This document shows, piece by piece, positions 32,057 to 40,278 of a DNA stretch of 64,000 bases. Position 1 is the first letter of the stretch. Each line of letters starts with the position of its first letter. The DNA comes from Actinomycetes bacterium. GTDB taxonomy: Bacteria; Actinomycetota; Actinomycetes; Actinomycetales; Micrococcaceae. The DNA lies in assembly GCA_023426375.1 (NCBI GenBank), contig JAFAAV010000089.1:14495-78494 (forward strand), in the 5' to 3' direction. The notes below the pieces were generated by a model. It saw only the letters and a list, made by a program, of their open reading frames with translations. It was not told where the DNA came from and ran no database searches. A program made the translations under genes and the position numbers.

Positions 32057-33398
32057 GGCTGACCAGGGTGGTCCACATCTGGGGGAAATCGGGCAGCGTC
32101 TTGGACGTGGTCCCGATGTTCTCCACGCTCACGTCCGCCACGCGCAGACCGATGATCGCTCCCGCGGTGGCCATGCGATGGTCCTCGTAGCTGTGGAACA
32201 GCCCGCCGTGCAGGGGCGCAGGAGTGATGATCAGACCGTCCTCGGTCTCCTCTGCGTTGCCGCCCAGCCGATTGATCTCGGTGGTGAGAGCGGCGAGGCG
32301 GTCGGTTTCGTGGCCGCGCAGGTGCGCGATCCCGCGCAGCTGGGACGGACTGGTTGCCAACGCGCACATGGCCGCCACGGTGGGTGCGAGTTCGCCGGCC
32401 TCGGACAGATCCAGGTCGACGCCATTGAGCTGCGCCGGACCGGTTGCCGTGAGCACACCGTCCACCAGGTCAACGGAGCCGCCGAACTGCGGCAGGATGG
32501 TCCGCCAATGATCGCCACCCTGCGTGGTGTGGGACGGCCAATCGGGAATGCTCACGGTGCCGCCGGTGACCATGGCCGCGGCCAGGAACGGTCCGGCATT
32601 GGACAGATCCGGCTCCACGGTGACGTCCAGACCGGGCACGGCAGTGGGTTCCACTCGCCACTCGGTGTCGCTCACGCGCGTGGCGTTCACCCCGGCCTCG
32701 CGGAGCACTTCAACGGTCATGGCAACGTGCGGCAAGGACGGAACGCCGGCGGCGTCGGACTCGTGTTTGAGCACGAGTGGTGCGTCGAAACGCACGGCAG
32801 AAAGCAAGAGCGCGGAGACGAACTGTGAGGATCCGCTCGCGTCGATGGTCACGGTGCCACCGGCCACGCGTCCGGTGCCCGAGACGGTGAGCGGCAACGT
32901 GTCGCGGCCGTCGTCGTGGACCGTGACGCCCAGATCTCGCAGGCCTTGGATCACGGGGCCCATGGGACGGACGCGAGCGTGCGGATCGCCGTCGAACTGG
33001 GTGTCGGCGTTGAGGAGTGCGGCCACGGGCGGCACGAAGCGCATGACCGTACCCGCCAGCCCACAATCGATATGACGGGGAACCGGTCGGTGGACATCGG
33101 CGGCGGGACCCACGGGAATGGGGGTGATGGCGAGGTCCGAGCCGAAGGGCCCGGGCGCACCGGTGGGTTCGATCACCGCGCCCAATTGTTGGAGCGCGGA
33201 AATCATGAGTTCACTGTCACGTGAATACAACGGCTTGCGCACCGTCGAGACCTCGGAAGCCAAGGCCGCCAGGACCAGATAGCGGTTGGTCAGCGATTTG
33301 GAACCGGGAATGCGCACGGTTCCGCTCACCGGGCGATCACCCGTGAAGGGCGCGGCCCACTGGGAGTCGGGGTGCGACAAGCCGTTGTCTGTATTCAC
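32046..33398 (-). CDS. aroA: 3-phosphoshikimate 1-carboxyvinyltransferase (EPSP synthase)
   Basis: 450 residues from GTG 33398, behind AGAGGG; an upstream extension is Arg/Pro-rich and not conserved-looking. Motifs: GSKSLTNRYLVLAALAS (phosphate and shikimate binding), DCGLAGTVMRF, SSQFVSALLL, and the late HLRGHETDRLAAL and SYEDHRMATAGA. It joins shikimate-3-phosphate and phosphoenolpyruvate in aromatic amino acid synthesis, in the cytoplasm. First gene of the operon with rsgA and hisN. Confidence 0.95.
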   Translation of the reverse strand: MNTDNGLSHPDSQWAAPFTGDRPVSGTVRIPGSKSLTNRYLVLAALASEVSTVRKPLYSRDSELMISALQQLGAVIEPTGAPGPFGSDLAITPIPVGPAADVHRPVPRHIDCGLAGTVMRFVPPVAALLNADTQFDGDPHARVRPMGPVIQGLRDLGVTVHDDGRDTLPLTVSGTGRVAGGTVTIDASGSSQFVSALLLSAVRFDAPLVLKHESDAAGVPSLPHVAMTVEVLREAGVNATRVSDTEWRVEPTAVPGLDVTVEPDLSNAGPFLAAAMVTGGTVSIPDWPSHTTQGGDHWRTILPQFGGSVDLVDGVLTATGPAQLNGVDLDLSEAGELAPTVAAMCALATSPSQLRGIAHLRGHETDRLAALTTEINRLGGNAEETEDGLIITPAPLHGGLFHSYEDHRMATAGAIIGLRVADVSVENIGTTSKTLPDFPQMWTTLVSHGA

Positions 33399-33414
33399 TG
33401 TGTGTTCGACCCTC

Positions 33415-33951
33415 TTAGTGGCTGACGGCGTCCTGGACGGCCTTCTCGGCCTGGGCGAACTTCTTCTTGGTGTCCTTGGAAACCTTGGCCGCGTTCTTGC
33501 GCACGTCATCTGCCAGGTGGCTGGCGCGCCACGCGAGCGAGGGGTTACCGGCGGTGTCCACAGAAGCGATCATCACGGCGCCCACCAACGAGAGGTTCTT
33601 GAACACGTTGTTGCGACGGTTGGACTTGGCCTCCTTGGTGGAGGTGTCCGCGGACTGGTACTGCACGTAAGTGTTGATCGCGGTGGTGCCCAACAGCACG
33701 GACGCGGAAAGACGGGGGAGCTTGCTCAGCGCGAGAGCGGAAGCAGCCAGCACCTGCGCGGCGGCAATGCCCTGGGCCACCTGGGCGCGGTTGGCGGTCA
33801 CGGGACGGACCTGCGGCAACACCTGCTCCACCTGCTTCAGGACAGGGTCCAGCTTCTCGGCAGCGGCCGAGGAGTTGCGGAATGCTTCGACACCGCCGGC
33901 AACGTAACCGGTGGCGAGCAGGGGACGGGCGAGACGACGAACGATGCTCAT
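33415..33951 (-). CDS. DoxX family membrane protein
   Basis: 178 residues behind GGAGGAACC. DoxX-like pattern: N-terminal RRLARPLLATGYVAGGVEAFRN, a hydrophobic helix with IAAAQVLAASALAL, LSASVLLGTTAIN, and FKNLSLVGAVMIAS. The tail is charged and Lys-rich. DoxX proteins are four-helix membrane proteins tied to oxidative stress and thiol chemistry in actinobacteria, which agrees with the divergent sigH-rsrA pair. It is 16 bases upstream of aroA on the same strand and may be the first gene of that operon. Confidence 0.85.
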   Translation of the reverse strand: MSIVRRLARPLLATGYVAGGVEAFRNSSAAAEKLDPVLKQVEQVLPQVRPVTANRAQVAQGIAAAQVLAASALALSKLPRLSASVLLGTTAINTYVQYQSADTSTKEAKSNRRNNVFKNLSLVGAVMIASVDTAGNPSLAWRASHLADDVRKNAAKVSKDTKKKFAQAEKAVQDAVSH

Positions 33952-34026
33952 GGTTCCTCCTTATGGTCCCGGCATTTCCGGGAGGGCACGTCTTTCATCC
34001 TAACGGGGTGCCACTGAGCCGCGCAC

Positions 34027-34054
34027 GGGAATAGCGGGGCGGGTCCGGCGTGTT
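34027..34054 (+). promoter_or_regulatory. SigH-type promoter upstream of sigH
   Basis: GGGAATA (34027-34033) and GTT (34052-34054) are 18 bases apart, matching the known SigH/SigR pattern GGAAY-n18-GTT within one base. The transcript would start about 85 bases before sigH, so the sigma factor should activate its own gene, as in related bacteria. Confidence 0.7.
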
Positions 34055-34149
34055 ATTCACCAGTAGACAGGAAGCGCCACACAGGTGGCTCCCAAAGCTG
34101 GACGGCATCAAGCTGGACGGCATCGCGACCCACGGAAGGCAGGTAGAGC

Positions 34150-34866
34150 ATGACCAGCACCGCCCCGACCGTAGACTGGGCCGTGATGAACGATCATGAT
34201 GAGCTTGAGCCGCAGGAGCAGGACACTGCCGACACCGCGGACGTCAGCCAGGAAACCACACAGCAGCGCCGCGAACGTTTCGAACGCGACGCCATGCAGT
34301 ACGTGGACCAGCTGTACGCCGCGGCCCTCCGCATGGCCCGCAATCCAGCCGATGCCGAGGACCTGGTTCAGGAGGCCTACACCAAGGCCTTCTCCGCGTT
34401 CCACCAGTACAAGCCCGGGACCAACCTCAAGGCTTGGCTGTATCGGATCCTGACCAATACCTACATCAACCTGTACCGGAAACGGCAGCGCGAACCGCGC
34501 CAGGCCAACACGGACACGGTGGAGGATTGGCAGCTGCACCGCGCCGAGTCCCACACGTCCAAGGGGCTGCGGTCGGCCGAGGCCGAAGCCCTGGACCATC
34601 TGCCGGATTCAGACGTGAAACGGGCGCTTCAAGAACTTCCCGAAGAGTTCCGGCTCGCGGTGTATTTCTCCGACGTCGAAGGCTTCGCCTACAAGGAGAT
34701 CTCCGAGATCATGGACACGCCCATCGGCACCGTGATGTCTCGACTGCACCGCGGACGGAAACTGCTCCGAGAAAAACTGGCCGATTACGCCGCCGAACGA
34801 GGTTTTGACACCTCCAAGGGGACCAAGAAGTCCAAGGGCGAGACAACATCGAAGGACCGAGGCTGA
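34150..34866 (+). CDS. sigH: ECF sigma factor SigH/SigR type
   Basis: 238 residues. Region 2: MARNPADAEDLVQEAYTKAF and LKAWLYRILTNTYIN; region 4: LQELPEEFRLAVYFSDVEGF, IMDTPIGTVMSRLHRGRKLL. The C-terminal tail is Lys-rich. This type drives the thiol-oxidative and heat stress genes of actinobacteria. The next gene encodes a zinc anti-sigma factor, 4 bases away, confirming the SigH-RsrA pair. A matching promoter lies upstream. Confidence 0.93.
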   Translation: MTSTAPTVDWAVMNDHDELEPQEQDTADTADVSQETTQQRRERFERDAMQYVDQLYAAALRMARNPADAEDLVQEAYTKAFSAFHQYKPGTNLKAWLYRILTNTYINLYRKRQREPRQANTDTVEDWQLHRAESHTSKGLRSAEAEALDHLPDSDVKRALQELPEEFRLAVYFSDVEGFAYKEISEIMDTPIGTVMSRLHRGRKLLREKLADYAAERGFDTSKGTKKSKGETTSKDRG

Positions 34867-34870
34867 ACCA

Positions 34871-35137
34871 ATGGCTGACAACGACTGCCAGAACGGCTGC
34901 ACGGACGAACGTATCCGTCGCATCTACGAATACCTTGACGGTGCGCTGACCAAGGAAGATCTCGAGGAGATCCACGCGCACCTCACGGACTGCCCCGAGT
35001 GCGAGCGTGAATACAACCTGGAGTGCGTGATTCGCGCCGTGATCAAGCGATCCTGCACCGAGACTGCCCCCGCGCAGCTCAAGCAGTCGATCCTGTCGCG
35101 CATCGAAGCGCAGTGCAGCGATCACCCGGCGGCCTGA
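34871..35137 (+). CDS. rsrA: zinc-binding, redox-sensing anti-sigma factor
   Basis: 88 residues from ATG 34871. It has the ZAS signature H-x3-C-x2-C (AHLTDCPECERE) plus early Cys residues (DNDCQNGC) and two later ones, allowing zinc release and disulfide formation on oxidation, which frees SigH. Size and order fit RsrA/RshA. Ends before a strong terminator. Confidence 0.93.
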   Translation: MADNDCQNGCTDERIRRIYEYLDGALTKEDLEEIHAHLTDCPECEREYNLECVIRAVIKRSCTETAPAQLKQSILSRIEAQCSDHPAA

Positions 35138-35162
35138 TGTTCGCGCCCCGCACGAGTTAAAC

Positions 35163-35199
35163 AACAACGCCCGCAACCGAAATGGTTGCGGGCGTTGTT
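35163..35199. terminator. strong terminator after sigH-rsrA
   Basis: A 16-bp perfect stem, AACAACGCCCGCAACC with GGTTGCGGGCGTTGTT, loop GAAAT. It can serve both directions, sigH-rsrA on the + strand and the bL37 gene on the - strand. Confidence 0.9.
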
Positions 35200-35214
35200 C
35201 ACACTGCACAGAGC

Positions 35215-35289
35215 TCAGGAGTTGGGCCGCTTTCCGCGGTTCGCTGAGTTCTTGCGGCGGTCCTTGCGCTTACGTCCACGCTTGCTCAT
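35215..35289 (-). CDS. 50S ribosomal protein bL37
   Basis: A 24-residue protein read on the - strand from ATG at 35289 with GGAGG 6 bases before it. Sequence starts MSKRGRKRKDRRKNSANR and ends GKRPNS, with 12 Lys/Arg residues. It matches the tiny actinobacterial ribosomal protein bL37 seen in mycobacterial ribosome structures (similar opening and the GKRPN end). Easily missed because of its size. It lies between rsrA and the SGNH-like gene. Confidence 0.85.
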   Translation of the reverse strand: MSKRGRKRKDRRKNSANRGKRPNS

Positions 35290-35394
35290 GGTGTACCTCC
35301 TGCGTTGATTCGTCTGGGCACCGTCCGCCAGTATCTCATAATCTTGCGTTTACTCCGAGTTGACCGGATCGCAAGGCCGACGGCGCTCGCGGGC

Positions 35395-36015
35395 TTACCG
35401 GGGTTCCGGCAGATTCAGCCAGTTGTACCAACCGCGGTGCAGCACGAGCCACGCCATCAGTCCGTAGCCGGCCTGACCCGGGTGGCCGTGATTGGCGGCC
35501 AGGTCCTTGCGCCACTGCTCGTGGTGCTGCAACGGGTTGAACGTGTCCACGTACACGTGCTGGCGACGAGTGGTCACGTCTCCGAAAGCGGCAGAGAGAT
35601 CAGCGATCTTACGGTTACGCTCCGGATCCAGCGTGGGTGGGGGACCCACCACGAGGACCTTGATGTTGTTCTGAGTGGCCTGGTCCACAATGTTCGCCAT
35701 GTTCAACCGCGAACGTGCCGAGGTGATGTCCAGATCCACGTCCATGGCGGACGGGGCAATCACCAGGCGGTTGTCGCACATGGAGTCGAAACGGCGGGAG
35801 GCCTCGTCGAACCAGCGCTCGTTGAGGGACTCGCTGCCCTCTCCGGGGGCCGCCAAGTTATAGGCGTCCACCGGCACGATGTCTCGCGGCGTACGGGCCA
35901 GAACTCGACCGAACCAGCCCAGGGCGCGGGGGTCTTCCACACCGGCTAGCAGTTCGTCACCGACGGCCACAATGCGGATCCTGCGTTGGTCCACTGTTCC
36001 TCTTCCTTTGCTCAT
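35395..36015 (-). CDS. SGNH/GDSL-like protein lacking catalytic residues
   Basis: 206 residues from ATG 36015 with GGAAGAGG upstream. The SGNH fold is recognisable: block I VAVGDELLAGVEDPRALGW, strand IKVLVVGPPPTLDP, and the end NHGHPGQAGYG. But Ser of GDS is Glu (E21), the GxND Asn position reads SAMD (M91), and the late DxxH reads N175-H-G-H178. Only the His is kept, so esterase activity is unlikely unless the chemistry differs. Similar GDEL sequences may be a family in related actinobacteria. Perhaps a binding protein. It lies 96 bases after kgd on the same strand. Confidence 0.75.
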   Translation of the reverse strand: MSKGRGTVDQRRIRIVAVGDELLAGVEDPRALGWFGRVLARTPRDIVPVDAYNLAAPGEGSESLNERWFDEASRRFDSMCDNRLVIAPSAMDVDLDITSARSRLNMANIVDQATQNNIKVLVVGPPPTLDPERNRKIADLSAAFGDVTTRRQHVYVDTFNPLQHHEQWRKDLAANHGHPGQAGYGLMAWLVLHRGWYNWLNLPEPR

Positions 36016-36073
36016 AACGTGTCTCGGTGGCCACCGTAAACCACGATGACCACCGAGGGGAAAACGTGCCGGC

Positions 36074-36098
36074 TGCGGCCCCGCGTCACGGGGCCGCA
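36074..36098 (-). terminator. hairpin after kgd
   Basis: TGCGGCCCCG pairs exactly with CGGGGCCGCA around CGTCA, just after the kgd stop on the - strand; a TTTT run follows about 9 bases on. Probable terminator or 3' stabiliser. Confidence 0.6.
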
Positions 36099-36111
36099 AC
36101 CGGGTGATGGA

Positions 36112-39100
36112 TTACTCGCCGCGGTCGAAGGCCTGCTGCACCAAGGTCTCCAGTTCCTTGGCGTGACGCTTGGCCGAACCATTGGCGGGGGAGGCTGACG
36201 CAGGACGGGAGGCCAGCTTGACCGGGCGGTCCAGCTGCGGCAGCAAGTTCACTGCCATGAACGGCCAAGCACCCTGGTTGGCCGGTTCGTCCTGGGCCCA
36301 CATGATGCGAGCCTCGGGGTAGCGGGCCAGTTCCTTCTTGATCTCGTTCTCGGGCAGCGGGTAGAGCTGCTCGACACGGATGATCGCGGTGGAGTGGTCC
36401 TCCGACTTGTCCCGCTGTGCCGCCAGGTCGTAGTAGAGGCGACCGGACACCAGGATCACGTCCGTGACCTTGGAATCGTCCAGACCCGCAACGTCCGGGA
36501 TGACCTGCTGGAACGTGCCCTGCGTGAAGTCCTCGATGGGGGAGGCCGCCGCCTTCAGGCGCAACAGCTGCTTGGGCGTTGCCACCACCAGCGGACGGCG
36601 CGGGCGCGAATACGCCTGACGGCGCAACAGGTGGAAGTGGTTGGCCGGGGTGGACGGGTTCACCACGGTCATGTTCCGCTCCGCGCACAGGGTCAGGAAG
36701 CGCTCGATACGTGCCGAGGAGTGGTCCGGACCCTGGCCCTCGAAACCGTGGGGCAGCAGCATGACCAGCGAGGACCGCTGACCCCACTTCTGCTCGGCCG
36801 AGGAGATGAACTCGTCGATGATGGTCTGCGCACCGTTGACGAAGTCACCGAACTGCGCTTCCCACACGGTGAGCGCCTCGGGGCGTTCCACCGAGTAGCC
36901 GTATTCGAAGCCCAACACTCCGTACTCGGACAGCAGGGAGTTATAGATGGACAGCTTGGCCTGATCACCGGACAGGTTGTTGAGCGGAGTCCACTCGGAA
37001 CCGTTCTCGGCGTCGAAGAAGACCGCGTGACGCTGCGTGAAGGTACCGCGGCGGACATCCTGGCCGGAGAACCGCACGGGCACGCCCTCCATGAGCAGGG
37101 AACCGAAGGCCATGAGCTCGCCCATGCCCCAGTCCACGCCACCCTTCTGGGTCATCTCGTTGCGACGGTTGAGGAGCTTCTCCAGCTTGCGGTGCGTGGT
37201 GAAGCCCTCGGGGATGTCCACGTGGGCCTGGCCGATGCGCTGGGCGACGTCCTCGGAAATGGCGGTGGACTTGGGGATCGAGACCCCCGAATCCGCCTGC
37301 TGAGCCGAGGGGCGCTCGATGTTGGCGATCGCAGCGGCGTCGCCGGTGACCAGCGGAACGGTCGAGGTCTGGGCCTCGTGGGACTCCGCGAACACGCGCT
37401 CCAAGCGCTCCTGGTAGTCCTTGAGTGCGCGATCCGCCTCGTCCTGCGTGATGTCACCGCGACCCACGAGGTTCTCGGTGTAGATCTTGCGGGTCGAGCG
37501 CTTGCCGTCGATCAGGGAGTACATGAGCGGCTGGGTCATCGAGGGGTCGTCACCCTCGTTGTGACCGCGGCGGCGGTAGCAGACCAGGTCGATCACGACG
37601 TCCTTGTGGAAGCGCTGACGGTACTCGAAGGCCAGCTGACCCACGCGGGTCACGGCCTCGGGGTCGTCCGCGTTCACGTGGAAGATCGGGGCCTGCACCG
37701 TGCGGGCCACGTCCGTGGAGTACGTGGAGGTACGGGCACCGGAGGGCGAGGTGGTGAAGCCGATCTGGTTGTTGACCACCACGTGGATGGTGCCGCCCAC
37801 GCGGTAACCCTCCAACTCGGACATCTGCATGACCTCGTACACGATGCCCTGGCCGGCCATGGCGGCGTCGCCGTGGACCTGAATGGGCAGCACGGGGTAG
37901 GTGCCGTCACCTTCGGGGCCGGCGCCCAGCACGTCCGTCTTGGCACGTGCGATGCCCTCGATCACGGGATCGGCGGCCTCGAGGTGAGAGGGGTTGGCGG
38001 CAAGATAAACCTGGGTCTCGTTGCCGTTGTCGGACGTGAACACGCCCTCCGTGCCCAGGTGGTACTTGACGTCGCCGGAACCCTCGATGGACTTGGGATC
38101 CTGGCTGCCTTCGAACTCGCGGAAGACCTGTGCGTAGGACTTACCGGCAATGTTGGTGAGCACATTGAGGCGACCGCGGTGGGCCATGGCGATACCCACG
38201 CCGGCCAAGGAATCATCCGCGGCCTCGGAGATGATCGCGTCCAGCAACGGGATCAGGGATTCGCCGCCCTCCAGCGAGAAGCGCTTCTGGCCCACGTACT
38301 TGGTCTGCAGGAACGTCTCGAAGGCCTCGGCCGCATTGAGGCGACCCAGGATACGGAACTGCTCCTCGCGGGCCGGCTTCTGGTAGTCGTGCTCGAGCTT
38401 GTCCTGGAACCACTCGCGCTCTTCCGGGTCCTGCAGGTGCATGTATTCGACACCCACGGTGCGGCAGTACGCGTCACGCAGCCGCCCCAGGATCACGCGC
38501 AGGGTGAGCAGATCCTGGCCACCGAAACCACCGGTGGGCCACTCGCGCTCCAAGTCCCAGAGGGACAGTCCATAGCTGCGGATGTCCAGGTCCGGGTGCT
38601 TACGCATGACGTACTCGAGCGGGTTGGTGTCCGCCATGAGGTGGCCACGCACGCGGTAGGCGTGGATCAACTGCTGGATGCGGGCAACCTTGTTGATCTG
38701 GGTTTCCGGGTTGACCTGGTTGTCCACGGCCCAGCGAACGGGCTCGTAGGGGATGCGCAGGGCCTCGAAGATGTGATCGTAGAAGTTGTCGCCACCGAGC
38801 AGGTAGTGCTCCACGAGCTTGAGGAATTCACCGGAACCGGCGCCCTGGATCACGCGGTGATCGTAGGTGGAGGTCAGGGTGATGATCTTGGAAACGCCCA
38901 TGCGAGCGGTGGTCCGCGGCGAAGCGCCCTTGTACTCGGCGGGGTAGTCCAGTGCACCCACGCCCACGATGCAGGCCTGTCCCTTGGACAAGCGCGGCAC
39001 GGAGTGAACGGTGCCGATGCCGCCGGGGTTGGTCAGGGACACCGTGGTGCCCTGGTAGTCCTCCATGGTCAGTTCGCCGGAACGGCCGCGCTTGACCACG

Positions 39101-40014
39101 TCCTCGTAGGCGGTCCAGAACTGCATGAAGGTCATGTCTTCGGCGCCCTTGATGTTGGGCACCACCAGGTTGCGCGAGCCGTCCTTGTTGGGGATGTCGA
39201 TCGCGATACCGAAGTTCACGTGAGCCGGCTGGATGGCGGCGGGCTTGCCGTCCACCTCTCCGTAGACCACGTTCTGCGACGGGTAGTTGGCCAGCGCACG
39301 GATCACCGCGTATCCGATGAGGTGGGTGAACGACACCTTGCCGCCGCGGTTGCGCGAAAGGTGGCTGTTGATCACCAGTCGGTTGTCGATGAGCAACTTG
39401 GCGGGCACGGCGCGCACGGTGGTCGCCGTGGGCACGGTCAGGGAGGCATCCATGTTGGCGGCCACGGCCTTGGCGGGGCCGCGCAGCTTGGTGACCTTGT
39501 CCTGTGGCTCGTCCTGCTCCTGCTGTTCCTTGGCCTTGGGCTTGGCGGCCCCCTCGGGCTGAGCACGGATGGGGCGCTTGGTGGGTGAACCCTCGGAGCC
39601 GTTGGCTTCCTGATCCACGCCTTCGGGCTTGCCCTTGGCCTTGGACCCACCGGTGGTGGCCGAGGGGGCTGCGGCGCGCTTGGGTTCGCCGGAGGACGAG
39701 TTGGATTCGGACGTGGCCGCCGGTGCGGTCTTTTCCTGGGTCACCTTGGGCTTGTTCTCCTGAGTAGACGAAGAAGCAGCCGCCTTGGACGGGGCGGCTG
39801 CGGAAGATTTGGTCGCAGCGCCGTTCGACTGTGAAGCGGTCTGCGAGGGGGAAGTGGAATCGGAGTCAGAGCCCTTGCTCATTTCCTCGAAAATGGGCCA
39901 CCACTTCTTGTCCACGGAGTTCTTGTCGTCCTGGTACTTCTCGAACAGCTCGTCGACGAGCCATTCATTACCGGCGAATTCTTCGGGGATCAGGTGGTGT
40001 GGCTGCTCTGGCAC
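36112..40014 (-). CDS. kgd: multifunctional 2-oxoglutarate dehydrogenase/decarboxylase (OdhA/Kgd type)
   Basis: 1300 residues from GTG 40014 (MPEQPHHLIPEEFAGNEWLV). N-terminal E1-start segment (WLVDELFEKYQDDKNSVDKK), a Ser/Ala/Lys/Pro-rich linker (about 50-180), an acyltransferase domain of E2 type (PHVNFGIAIDIPN-like, STYDHRVIQGAGSGEFL), then the thiamine-diphosphate E1 domain (AMAHRGRLNVLTNI, GDAAMAGQGIVYEVMQM). This fused plan is specific for actinobacteria. It turns 2-oxoglutarate into succinyl-CoA with lipoylated partners, and is controlled by FHA protein in relatives. Alone in its transcript. Confidence 0.95.
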   Translation of the reverse strand: MPEQPHHLIPEEFAGNEWLVDELFEKYQDDKNSVDKKWWPIFEEMSKGSDSDSTSPSQTASQSNGAATKSSAAAPSKAAASSSTQENKPKVTQEKTAPAATSESNSSSGEPKRAAAPSATTGGSKAKGKPEGVDQEANGSEGSPTKRPIRAQPEGAAKPKAKEQQEQDEPQDKVTKLRGPAKAVAANMDASLTVPTATTVRAVPAKLLIDNRLVINSHLSRNRGGKVSFTHLIGYAVIRALANYPSQNVVYGEVDGKPAAIQPAHVNFGIAIDIPNKDGSRNLVVPNIKGAEDMTFMQFWTAYEDVVKRGRSGELTMEDYQGTTVSLTNPGGIGTVHSVPRLSKGQACIVGVGALDYPAEYKGASPRTTARMGVSKIITLTSTYDHRVIQGAGSGEFLKLVEHYLLGGDNFYDHIFEALRIPYEPVRWAVDNQVNPETQINKVARIQQLIHAYRVRGHLMADTNPLEYVMRKHPDLDIRSYGLSLWDLEREWPTGGFGGQDLLTLRVILGRLRDAYCRTVGVEYMHLQDPEEREWFQDKLEHDYQKPAREEQFRILGRLNAAEAFETFLQTKYVGQKRFSLEGGESLIPLLDAIISEAADDSLAGVGIAMAHRGRLNVLTNIAGKSYAQVFREFEGSQDPKSIEGSGDVKYHLGTEGVFTSDNGNETQVYLAANPSHLEAADPVIEGIARAKTDVLGAGPEGDGTYPVLPIQVHGDAAMAGQGIVYEVMQMSELEGYRVGGTIHVVVNNQIGFTTSPSGARTSTYSTDVARTVQAPIFHVNADDPEAVTRVGQLAFEYRQRFHKDVVIDLVCYRRRGHNEGDDPSMTQPLMYSLIDGKRSTRKIYTENLVGRGDITQDEADRALKDYQERLERVFAESHEAQTSTVPLVTGDAAAIANIERPSAQQADSGVSIPKSTAISEDVAQRIGQAHVDIPEGFTTHRKLEKLLNRRNEMTQKGGVDWGMGELMAFGSLLMEGVPVRFSGQDVRRGTFTQRHAVFFDAENGSEWTPLNNLSGDQAKLSIYNSLLSEYGVLGFEYGYSVERPEALTVWEAQFGDFVNGAQTIIDEFISSAEQKWGQRSSLVMLLPHGFEGQGPDHSSARIERFLTLCAERNMTVVNPSTPANHFHLLRRQAYSRPRRPLVVATPKQLLRLKAAASPIEDFTQGTFQQVIPDVAGLDDSKVTDVILVSGRLYYDLAAQRDKSEDHSTAIIRVEQLYPLPENEIKKELARYPEARIMWAQDEPANQGAWPFMAVNLLPQLDRPVKLASRPASASPANGSAKRHAKELETLVQQAFDRGE

Positions 40015-40240
40015 GGGAGATACGCCTCTTCCATATGACGGTGTGCTCCGGTGGTTGTTCGGTAGACCACCACCGGTCGGTGGTGCCAGCGGCATGTCTC
40101 TCCGCGGGCGGACGTGGTGGCCTTATTCCCATAAGGCCGTACTAAGTCAACAGTCTAATGAGGCGAACACCACCTGGCCAGTCCATCCTGACCGCTCGGT
40201 AGGTTTACTTGGTTGCGTCCTCGGAGGCGTTGCGGATCAC

Positions 40241-40278
40241 CTGACGGAGGGAGGTGTGGGCCCGTAGTATGTGGTCTC
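40241..40278 (+). promoter_or_regulatory. leaderless-type promoter of guaB1
   Basis: -35 CTGACG (40241-40246), 18-base gap, -10 TAGTAT (40265-40270). The expected start of transcription is at about 40277-40279, the GTG start itself. The GGAGGGAGG at 40246-40254 is too far (about 25 bases) to be a ribosome binding site. Confidence 0.6.

Noticed and set aside
36394..39588. 1064-codon + strand frame opposite kgd
   Set aside because: Mirror of a long GC-rich gene; Val/Leu/Gly/His-rich composition typical of antisense frames, no motif.
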